Shown: one piece after another, positions 7,125 to 12,998 of the stretch
Layout of the letters: the number at the start of each line of letters is the position of its first letter
Numbering within the stretch: the first letter of the stretch is position 1
Assembly (NCBI GenBank): GCA_007118555.1
Contig: SKRJ01000013.1
Span: 1-12,998 of the forward strand
Length of the DNA: 12,998 nucleotides
Source: Anaerolineae bacterium
GTDB taxonomy: Bacteria; Chloroflexota; Anaerolineae; UBA1429
Direction of reading: 5' to 3'
Notes under the pieces: generated by a model
What the model saw: the letters and a program-made list of their open reading frames with translations, nothing else
Databases searched by the model: none
Told to the model about the DNA's origin: nothing
Translations under genes and position numbers: made by a program

Positions 7125-8312
7125 ATGTCGGCAGCATCTTCTATCCGTCGTCTTGCCGAGTTGCATGCAGATACCGAGATCTGGTGGGACTCGTCACCGC
7201 TCATCTTTGAGGCCTGGCGCCGCGACTGCCAGGGGACCTGGGGCGATCGCCCCGAACTGCTGGAGGCCCTGGAGGACCTGGGCCAGTTCGACTCGTTGGA
7301 CGGCGTCTTTCGTGGCTGCACCACCAATCCGCCCCTGTCGCTGCAGGCCATCGAGGACGATCCGGTCACGTGGGACGCCTGGATCCTCGAGCAGGCCCCC
7401 CAGGCCCCATCGGCCAAGGAGCTCCTCTGGCGCACCTACGAAGAGGTCCTGCGGCGCGGCACCAAGATGCTGGCGCCCCTGTGGGAAGAGTCCGCTGGGC
7501 GCTATGGCCACATCTGCGGCCAGGTAGACCCCCGCAACCTCGTCGACACAGACATCATGGTTGCCCAGGGGCAACGCCTGCACGCCGTGAGCCCCAATGT
7601 CATGATCAAGATGCCCGGCACCCGCGAGGGGATCGAGGGCATACGCATCCTCTCGAGCATGGGCATATCGACCAACGCCACCCTCTGCTTTAGCGTCGCC
7701 CAGATTCTGGCCGTCGCCGAGGCCGCCCGCGATGGCTTTGCCGAGGCGCGGGCCAAGGGCGTGGACATGAAGGGCGCCCGCTCGGTGGCGACCATGATGC
7801 TGGGCCGCATGGAGGATGCCCCCGCCTTTGGCGAGCAGGCCCTCGAGCAGGGACTAGAGCTGAGCGAGGTCGATCGCCGCTGGGCCGGCGTCGCCGTAGC
7901 CCGCAACGCCTACCGCATTCTACAGGAGCGCGGCCTGGAGACGATGCTGCTGATGGCCTCGATGCGCATGGGCCCCACGGTCGATGGCCAGACCGAGATC
8001 TGGCATCTGGCCCAGGTGGCCGGTGGCCGCACCGTCATGACCATCTTTCCCAACATCCTGGCCAGCTTTATCGAGACCTATTCCGATCGCGAGCTGGAGC
8101 CCACCATCGAGCAGCCGGTGCCGGAGGATGTGTTGGAGCGCCTGCTGAGCATCCCCTACTTCCGGCAGGCCTACGAGCCCGAGGGCGTTACGCCCGATGG
8201 CTTTGGCGAGCTGCAGGGCGTGCGCGTGACGGGCGAGAGTTTTGCCGAGTCGATGCAGACCCTGGACGATCATGTGGCCGCGATCTGGGCTCAGGCCCAG
8301 AGTGGCCAGTAG
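7125..8312 (+). CDS. Transaldolase/aldolase-family protein
   Basis: A class I (Schiff-base) TIM-barrel enzyme of the transaldolase superfamily. Matching motifs are WWDSS (Asp22), GCTTNPP (64-70, Asn68), MIKMPGT with the presumed Schiff-base lysine Lys162, STNATLCFS (182-190) and TIFPN (306-310). At 395 residues it is longer than TalB (about 316) and much longer than fructose-6-phosphate aldolase (about 220), with extra segments at about 23-60 and 205-250. Where TalB has the catalytic Glu96, this protein has Gln133 (CGQVDP), as in fructose-6-phosphate aldolase, so an aldolase role is possible. The ATG has AGGAG 9 nt upstream. It begins 57 nt after proA with no strong terminator between, so read-through from the proBA promoter is likely. 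The true substrate is unknown. Confidence 0.85.
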   Translation: MSAASSIRRLAELHADTEIWWDSSPLIFEAWRRDCQGTWGDRPELLEALEDLGQFDSLDGVFRGCTTNPPLSLQAIEDDPVTWDAWILEQAPQAPSAKELLWRTYEEVLRRGTKMLAPLWEESAGRYGHICGQVDPRNLVDTDIMVAQGQRLHAVSPNVMIKMPGTREGIEGIRILSSMGISTNATLCFSVAQILAVAEAARDGFAEARAKGVDMKGARSVATMMLGRMEDAPAFGEQALEQGLELSEVDRRWAGVAVARNAYRILQERGLETMLLMASMRMGPTVDGQTEIWHLAQVAGGRTVMTIFPNILASFIETYSDRELEPTIEQPVPEDVLERLLSIPYFRQAYEPEGVTPDGFGELQGVRVTGESFAESMQTLDDHVAAIWAQAQSGQ

Positions 8313-8365
8313 AATCCGAACAAAAAGTGATAGGCCATCATTCAACGAAGCATGAGGGAGCGCCG

Positions 8366-9748
8366 ATGCTTACCATCACAGAGCCGGAACGCCAGTTACC
8401 CGTTGTCGCCGAGGTAGACGTTGTTGTGTGCGGGGGCGGCCCCGGTGGCTTTGGCGCCGCCATTGCCGCGGCCCGCCGTGGGGCCAGGACGCTGCTCATC
8501 GAGCGCTATGGCTTTTTGGGAGGGCTCGCCACCGCGGGCCTGGTCTCCCCCATCCTCGCCCACACGGCCCACGAGAGCGATACCCCCATCGTCGAGGGCC
8601 TGCTGCGCGAGATCACCGAGCGCATGCACGCGATTGGCGGCGCCCCCACCTGGGAGGAAAGCCTCGCCCAATGGGGGATCCGCTTTGACGCTGAGGCTCT
8701 CAAGATCGTCCTGGACGAGATGGTGCAGGAGGCGGGCGTGCAGGTCATGCTGCACACGTCCATCAGCGACGTGGTGCGCGGCAATGATCACATCGAGGCC
8801 GTCATCGTGGAGAACAAATCGGGGCGCCAGGCCGTTGTCGGGAAGGTGTTCATCGATGCCACCGGCGACGCCGACGTGGCCTACCGGGCCGGCGCGCCCA
8901 TCACCCACGGCCGCGATTTCGACGGGCGCGGCGAGGCCATGGGCTCGTTCTTTCATCTGGCCGGGTTCGAGCCCCTGGATGAGGAGCGCGCCCGAGAGCT
9001 GCGCCAACAGATCGAGCACGAGATGGAGGACGGCCGCTTTCGTTTCTACCACGCCGGATTTCTCTCGACCAATAGCCATCACACGGACCACACCGCCGCC
9101 AACATGACCCGCTTTGGCGGCGACGCCGATCTGGACACGGTGCTCACCCAGGCCGAGTTCTCGGTGCGCAGAGACGTCTGGGACCTGGTGCGCTACCTGC
9201 GCGCCAACGTACCTGGCTTTGAGGACTGTTACGTGCAGCAGACATCGCCCCAGGTCGGCCCCCGGGAGACCCGCCAGATCGTGGGCCCCTATGCCCTCAC
9301 GGGCGACGATGTGCACCTGGGCGCCAAGCACGAGGACGCCATCGCTCGGGGCTCCTGGTGGATCGACATCCACTGCCCCATGGGCCACACCTACCCCGTG
9401 CATCTGTGCACCGTCGAATGCCCCAAGGGCGCCGACTGTGACTATTGGATCAGCCAGCACGAGAGTATGCGCACCCGCGACGAGCTCTATCCGCCCAGCG
9501 GCGACTGGTACGACATCCCCTACCGCAGCCTGCTCTCGGTATCGGTGGTGAACCTGCTGTCGGCCGGGCGCTGCATCTCGGCGACCCACGAGGGCATGGC
9601 CGGCGCAAGGGTGATGGGCACCTGCATCGCCATCGGGCAGGCCGCGGGCACGGCCGCCGCCCTGGCCGTCCAGCAAGACTGCAACCCTGGCCAAATCGAC
9701 GTGCAGGCGCTGCGCCAGATGCTGCGGGAGGATGGTCAACTCGTCTAG
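8366..9748 (+). CDS. FAD-dependent oxidoreductase (FAD_oxidored family)
   Basis: The N-terminus carries a dinucleotide-binding motif, VVVCGGGPGGFGAAIAAARRG (19-39), followed by LLIERYGFLGGLATAG (43-58). The second FAD signature VFIDATGDADVAYRAG is at 161-176. GPRETRQIVG (298-307) and the C-terminal SAGRCISATHEGMAGARVMGT with GQAAGTAAALA (399-434) are typical of this flavoprotein family, whose members often sit in sugar-degradation loci but are mostly uncharacterised. A cysteine-rich patch (Cys337, 348, 352, 358) lies in the middle of the protein. No signal peptide is seen. The ATG at 8366 is preferred over the one at 8327 because GAGGGAG ends 5 nt before it and the shorter form starts directly before the flavin fold. 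It lies 53 nt after the aldolase gene in the same direction. The substrate is not known. Confidence 0.88.
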   Translation: MLTITEPERQLPVVAEVDVVVCGGGPGGFGAAIAAARRGARTLLIERYGFLGGLATAGLVSPILAHTAHESDTPIVEGLLREITERMHAIGGAPTWEESLAQWGIRFDAEALKIVLDEMVQEAGVQVMLHTSISDVVRGNDHIEAVIVENKSGRQAVVGKVFIDATGDADVAYRAGAPITHGRDFDGRGEAMGSFFHLAGFEPLDEERARELRQQIEHEMEDGRFRFYHAGFLSTNSHHTDHTAANMTRFGGDADLDTVLTQAEFSVRRDVWDLVRYLRANVPGFEDCYVQQTSPQVGPRETRQIVGPYALTGDDVHLGAKHEDAIARGSWWIDIHCPMGHTYPVHLCTVECPKGADCDYWISQHESMRTRDELYPPSGDWYDIPYRSLLSVSVVNLLSAGRCISATHEGMAGARVMGTCIAIGQAAGTAAALAVQQDCNPGQIDVQALRQMLREDGQLV

Positions 9749-9760
9749 CCGCCGGGCCAG

Positions 9761-9810
9761 GCGCTTGACATTCGTTGCGACAGGGCGCTGGAGCGCTTGA
9801 CATGCGTTGC
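9761..9810. repeat. Two near-identical 18-bp direct repeats, operator-like
   Basis: GCGCTTGACATTCGTTGC (9761-9778) and GCGCTTGACATGCGTTGC (9793-9810) differ at one base. They start exactly 32 bp apart, close to three helical turns, so a protein could contact both on one DNA face. The second copy contains the candidate -35 hexamer TTGACA. They lie between the FAD oxidoreductase and the Gfo/Idh/MocA gene and resemble binding sites for a regulator of the downstream pair. Confidence 0.6.
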
Positions 9811-9825
9811 ACGCCTGTGCACAAT
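9797..9825 (+). promoter_or_regulatory. Candidate internal promoter for the dehydrogenase-isomerase pair
   Basis: A perfect -35 TTGACA (9797-9802) is followed after 17 nt by CACAAT (9820-9825, four of six). Transcription would begin about 9832, leaving a leader of about 74 nt before the ATG at 9906. The first repeat's TTGACA (9765-9770) has no usable -10 at 17 nt, so only the second copy seems to act as a promoter. Confidence 0.5.
9808..9821. promoter_or_regulatory. Small palindrome inside the candidate promoter
   Basis: TGCAC-GCCT-GTGCA is a perfect 5-bp inverted repeat filling the spacer between the -35 and -10 and touching the -10. A repressor bound here would block the promoter. It is short enough to be chance, so the call is tentative. 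Confidence 0.3.
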
Positions 9826-9905
9826 GCTCGTGATCTGGGTCGTCCCGAGAATAGAGTGGGCGGCCAGGACAATCGTCATTCAAGCATCAAAGAAGGGAGC
9901 ATACC

Positions 9906-11114
9906 ATGGGTGATGCATTAGGCAGCTCGGTTTCTGGAGCGGCGCAGGAGCGATTCCCTCGCAAGCTGCGCATGGGGATGGTGGGCGGCGGTCGTGACGC
10001 GTTCATCGGCGCCGTGCACCGGCGCGCCGCCATGCTCGATGGTGGCGTCGAGTTGGTGGCCGGGGCCTTTTCCTCGACCCCGGAAAAGAGCCGTGCCTCG
10101 GGGCTCGATCTCTATGTGCCGGAGGATCGCATCTATGGATCCTGGGAAGAGATGGCCGAGGCCGAGAGCCAGATGCCCGAGGACCAGCGTCTGGACTTTG
10201 TGTCCGTCGTAACCCCCAACCACCTGCACCATCCCGTCTCGATGGCCTTTATCGAAAAGGGGTTCAATGTCGCTTGCGACAAGCCCCTGTGCCACACCGT
10301 CGAGCAGGCCATGGAGATCGTGAACGGCGCGCGGGACAACGACATCATCTATGCGGTAACCTATAACTATACCGGCTACCCCATGGTCAAGCAGGCCAAG
10401 GCCATGGTCGATGCGGGCGAGTTGGGCGAGATCCGCAAAGTGATCGTCGAGTATCCGCAGGGATGGCTGGCTTTGCCCGCCGATTCGGACAACAAGCAGG
10501 CCGCCTGGCGCACCGATCCGGCGCGCTCGGGCATCGCGGGCTGCATCGGCGACATTGGCTCCCACTGCGAGAACCTGCTCTCGTACATCACGGGGCTCGA
10601 GCTCGAGTCCCTCTGCGCCCACATCACGACCTTTGTGCCCGGTCGCGAGCTGGACGACGATGGTGACGTGCTGTTGCGCTTTACCAACGGCGCCAAGGGC
10701 ATCCTGACGACCTCACAGGTCTCGGTGGGTGAAGAGAACAACCTGCGCATCCGCGTATGGGGCACGAAAAAGGCGTTGGCCTGGACCCAGGAGAACCCCA
10801 ACTACCTGCACATACTGAGCAACGAGGATCCGGAGCAGGTGTACAAGCGCGGCAACGGCTACAATGTGGCAGCGGCTGCAGCGGCCACGCGTCTGCCTAC
10901 CGGCCACCCGGAAGGCTATTTCGAGGCCTTTGGCAATATCTACAAGAACTTTACCGACGCCATCCGTGCCAAGCTGGCGGGGGTAGAGGCCGATGAGATC
11001 GTGCGCGACTTTCCTGGCCCCGTCGAGGGCGCCCGTGGCGTCGCCTTTATCCACAAGGTCATCGAGAGCGGCCAGTCCGACGTCAAGTGGCTACCGTTCG
11101 ATTTCCAGGTCTAG
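9906..11114 (+). CDS. Gfo/Idh/MocA-family NAD(P)-dependent oxidoreductase
   Basis: A two-domain sugar dehydrogenase. The Rossmann domain starts after a polar N-terminal extension of about 20 residues, with LRMGMVGGGRDAFIGAVHR (21-39), then SVVTPNHLHHPV (100-111). The family's EKP motif appears as CDKP (124-127). The C-terminal substrate domain carries GDIGSHCENL (215-224) with the probable catalytic His220, and NYTGYPMVKQA (154-164). The 402 residues are normal. The family oxidises or reduces hydroxyls on sugars, inositols or sugar derivatives. The close relatives I recall are paired with a TIM-barrel isomerase, exactly as here. The ATG has GAAGGGAG (9892-9899) 6 nt upstream. The gene is separated by 157 bp from the FAD gene and by 42 bp from the isomerase. 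Substrate and cofactor preference cannot be read. Confidence 0.93.
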   Translation: MGDALGSSVSGAAQERFPRKLRMGMVGGGRDAFIGAVHRRAAMLDGGVELVAGAFSSTPEKSRASGLDLYVPEDRIYGSWEEMAEAESQMPEDQRLDFVSVVTPNHLHHPVSMAFIEKGFNVACDKPLCHTVEQAMEIVNGARDNDIIYAVTYNYTGYPMVKQAKAMVDAGELGEIRKVIVEYPQGWLALPADSDNKQAAWRTDPARSGIAGCIGDIGSHCENLLSYITGLELESLCAHITTFVPGRELDDDGDVLLRFTNGAKGILTTSQVSVGEENNLRIRVWGTKKALAWTQENPNYLHILSNEDPEQVYKRGNGYNVAAAAAATRLPTGHPEGYFEAFGNIYKNFTDAIRAKLAGVEADEIVRDFPGPVEGARGVAFIHKVIESGQSDVKWLPFDFQV

Positions 11115-11156
11115 CCCGATCATGGACGTTCATCAACGAGCATAGGAGAGCACAAC

Positions 11157-12158
11157 ATGCCAAGACCAGTCACACTCTTTACCGGACAATGGGCCGACCT
11201 TACCCTTGAGGAGCTGGCCGAAAAGGCCACTGGCTGGGGCTATGACGGCCTGGAGCTGGCCTGCTGGGGCGATCACTTTGAGGTGGACCGTGCCCTATCG
11301 GAGGACGGCTACATCCAATCGCGCATCGATATCCTGGACAAGCACGGTCTCAAGTGCTGGTCGATCAGCACCCATCTGGTGGGACAGTGCGTATGCGATG
11401 ATCCCATCGATGAGCGCCATCAGTCGATCCTGCCGGCCTATGTGTGGGGTGATGGCGATCCGGAAGGCGTCCGGCAGCGGGCCGCCGAGGAGGTCGCCAA
11501 TACGGCGCGAGCCGCCAGCAAGCTGGGCGTGAGCGTCGTGAACGGCTTTGTCGGCTCGAGCATCTGGAAGTACTTTTACTTTTTCCCACCCACGGGCCCC
11601 GACATGATCGATGCCGGCTATGAGGACTTTGCCGCGCGCTGGAACCCGATTCTCGACGTCTTTGACGAGGTCGGCGTCAAGTTCGCCCTCGAGGTGCACC
11701 CCACCGAGATCGCCTATGACATCGTGACGTCCAAGCGTGCCCTTGAGGCCCTCGGCAGGCGTGAAGCGTTTGGGTTCAACTATGATCCGAGCCATCTGCT
11801 GTGGCAGGGGGTTGATCCGGCACGCTTTATCCAAGAGTTCCCCGATCGCATCTATCATGTGCATATGAAGGATGCTGCAGTGACGCTGGATGGCTACTCG
11901 GGCATCCTGGGGTCGCATCTGGGGTTTGGCGCGCCCCATCGCGGCTGGGATTTCCGTTCCCTGGGCCATGGCGATGTCAACTTTGAGGCCATCATCCGCG
12001 AGCTGAACCGCATCAACTACCAGGGCCCTCTCTCGGTCGAGTGGGAGGACTCGGGCATGGATCGCGAGTTTGGCGCCGAAGAGGCCGCTCACTTTGTGCA
12101 GAATGTGGACTTTCCTGCCTCGGAACTGGCCTTTGACGCCGCCTTTGGCGACGAATAG
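11157..12158 (+). CDS. Sugar phosphate isomerase/epimerase-like TIM-barrel protein
   Basis: A 333-residue xylose-isomerase-like (AP endonuclease 2 fold) protein. Metal-binding residues expected of the fold are visible: Glu179 in FALEVHPTE, Asp210 and His213 in [11 protein letters not shown], His236 in YHVHMKDA, and Glu295 in LSVEWED. The segment [10 protein letters not shown]...[17 protein letters not shown] (249-276) is typical of the subgroup found beside Gfo/Idh/MocA dehydrogenases. Such proteins isomerise, epimerise, dehydrate or cleave keto-sugars made by the partner. IolE and the 3-keto-glycoside lyase/hydratase families are related cases. The ATG has AGGAGAG 6 nt upstream and follows the dehydrogenase by 42 nt, so the two are one unit. 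A hairpin terminator follows. The precise reaction is unknown. Confidence 0.92.
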   Translation: MPRPVTLFTGQWADLTLEELAEKATGWGYDGLELACWGDHFEVDRALSEDGYIQSRIDILDKHGLKCWSISTHLVGQCVCDDPIDERHQSILPAYVWGDGDPEGVRQRAAEEVANTARAASKLGVSVVNGFVGSSIWKYFYFFPPTGPDMIDAGYEDFAARWNPILDVFDEVGVKFALEVHPTEIAYDIVTSKRALEALGRREAFGFNYDPSHLLWQGVDPARFIQEFPDRIYHVHMKDAAVTLDGYSGILGSHLGFGAPHRGWDFRSLGHGDVNFEAIIRELNRINYQGPLSVEWEDSGMDREFGAEEAAHFVQNVDFPASELAFDAAFGDE

Positions 12159-12188
12159 CCGCCATCCTGCACGGCTGGCGTACAACAG

Positions 12189-12214
12189 ACGGGCCGCCCT
12201 TGTGGGCGGCCCGT
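12189..12214. terminator. Hairpin terminator between convergent genes
   Basis: A perfect 11-bp GC-rich stem (12189-12199 with 12204-12214, loop TTGT) lies 30 nt after the isomerase stop and 22 nt from the end of the transglutaminase gene. The plus-strand side is followed by TCGTATAT, a poor T-run. It probably ends the sugar cluster and may serve both strands. Confidence 0.75.
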
Positions 12215-12236
12215 TCGTATATGCGTCCTACAGCAG

Positions 12237-12998
12237 CTAGCCGGCGGCACCCCGGGCCGGCCGGCGGGTGAACATGAGACGCACCATGCGGCCCCGCAGC
12301 CGTCGCCAGGCACCCTGCACCCGATAGCCTTCCTCGTCTGTGATCTCTGCCGAGCTGTAGCGCGCCTTGACATAGGCCTGGGCGATCAAGCGGATCTCTT
12401 CGCTGATGCCCTCGGCCGCCTGGCCGCGATTCTGCATCTCGTCGGCCAGATAGGCCAGGTACTCTTGCGGCGTCTGGCCGCCGCGCGGCTCCAGGTTGAG
12501 CCAGCGAGCCTGGTTGATCAGCCGATCGTACGTCTTCCACACCAGCGCACGGGGGTCTTGCTCCCTGGGCCAGATGTACTTGGGCGGCCATATGATGACA
12601 AAGGCAAGCACCAGCCCAAGCCCCACAGCGGCGATCCACCAGGGGAAACGCTCGGCCTCTGCCGGCTGTGTGGGCAGCTCCAGTTGCTCGGGTCGCTCAA
12701 AGGGCGTGCGCGTGCCCGCAAACTCGCGCGGGAGCTCGACGGGGGTGGGCTCGAACTCGATCCACCCGAGCTCCGGGAAATAGACCTCGGCCCAGGCATG
12801 GGCGTTCAGCCCCGTTACCACCCACGCTTCCTGGAAATAGTCATAGTTGCCCATGCCATAGCCCGAGGCGTAACGTGATGCCACCCCGAGCGACCGCAAC
12901 ATGACCACCATCGCACTCGCCGAATAGTCGCAGTAACCCCTCTGCACATCGAACAGGAAATACTCGGTGATGTCCATATCCAGCGGCGGCGGCTCCAG
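12237..12998 (-). CDS. Transglutaminase-like membrane protein with DUF4129-type tail (C-terminal part)
   Basis: This is the C-terminal 253 residues of a larger protein whose N-terminus lies beyond the window edge. The transglutaminase core is visible as EYFLFDVQRGYCDYSASAMV with catalytic Cys23 (numbered from the first visible residue), then LNAHAWAEVYF with His67, and GWIEFEPTP with Glu83 where the classical triad has Asp. That Glu is, as I recall, common in this subgroup. One membrane helix (about 120-137) precedes a soluble helical C-terminus of about 110 residues like DUF4129. This is the layout of TgpA-type proteins, which have several N-terminal helices, an extracytoplasmic transglutaminase domain, another helix and a cytoplasmic tail. 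Such genes are often near DUF58 and MoxR-like ATPase genes, which cannot be seen here. The C-terminus is intact. Confidence 0.9.
   Translation of the reverse strand: MEPPPLDMDITEYFLFDVQRGYCDYSASAMVVMLRSLGVASRYASGYGMGNYDYFQEAWVVTGLNAHAWAEVYFPELGWIEFEPTPVELPREFAGTRTPFERPEQLELPTQPAEAERFPWWIAAVGLGLVLAFVIIWPPKYIWPREQDPRALVWKTYDRLINQARWLNLEPRGGQTPQEYLAYLADEMQNRGQAAEGISEEIRLIAQAYVKARYSSAEITDEEGYRVQGAWRRLRGRMVRLMFTRRPARGAAG

Noticed and set aside
9765..9770. TTGACA in the first direct repeat as a second promoter
   Set aside because: At 17 nt downstream the sequence is CTGGAG, which does not resemble a -10 element.
8396..9883. Minus-strand open frame of 495 codons opposite the FAD oxidoreductase
   Set aside because: The plus-strand frame has unmistakable flavoprotein motifs. 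The antisense product is low-complexity Gly/Ala/His/Val-rich and has no family resemblance.

Overview
The window is GC-rich bacterial DNA (roughly 60-65% GC by eye) with tightly packed genes, strong AGGAGG-type ribosome binding sites and sigma70-like promoters. A TgpA/DUF4129-type transglutaminase, a lipobox-bearing parvulin and the general style of the proteins suggest Chloroflexota (Anaerolineae/Caldilineae-like). This taxonomic guess is tentative because no rRNA or other marker is present. No tRNA, rRNA, CRISPR array, insertion sequence or phage gene was recognised, and no stretch longer than 300 bases lacks a gene.

Layout. Positions 1-1112 (minus): the first codons of an unidentified gene, preceded in the same operon by a divergent ketopantoate-reductase-family protein with a C-terminal membrane helix. 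Positions 1288-2361 (plus): a secreted lipoprotein foldase (parvulin/SurA-like), ending at a strong hairpin shared with the convergent neighbour. Positions 2435-4469 (minus): an operon of an MFS transporter followed by a PIG-L/LmbE deacetylase. The transporter has no ordinary start codon in the right place. Positions 4581-7067 (plus): a near-consensus promoter driving proB and proA, the first two steps from glutamate to proline. Positions 7125-12158 (plus): a four-gene carbohydrate-type cluster of a transaldolase/aldolase-family protein, an FAD-dependent oxidoreductase, a Gfo/Idh/MocA dehydrogenase and a xylose-isomerase-like TIM-barrel protein, closed by a hairpin terminator. Positions 12237-12998 (minus): the C-terminal part of a membrane transglutaminase, cut by the window edge.

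How the genes work together. ProB and ProA act in sequence. The last four plus-strand genes look like a pathway that oxidises a sugar or sugar derivative, rearranges or eliminates it, and handles a fragment by aldol chemistry. The substrate cannot be read from the sequence, and no transporter or regulator lies inside the cluster. A 157-bp gap before the dehydrogenase holds two near-identical 18-bp direct repeats, a candidate promoter and a palindrome, so the dehydrogenase and isomerase are probably a separately regulated unit. Three of the four cluster genes share a short leader motif next to their ribosome binding sites.

The best leads are the sugar cluster with its putative operator, the MFS start anomaly (CTG start or single-base frameshift), and the reductase-like protein that appears to lack the catalytic lysine.
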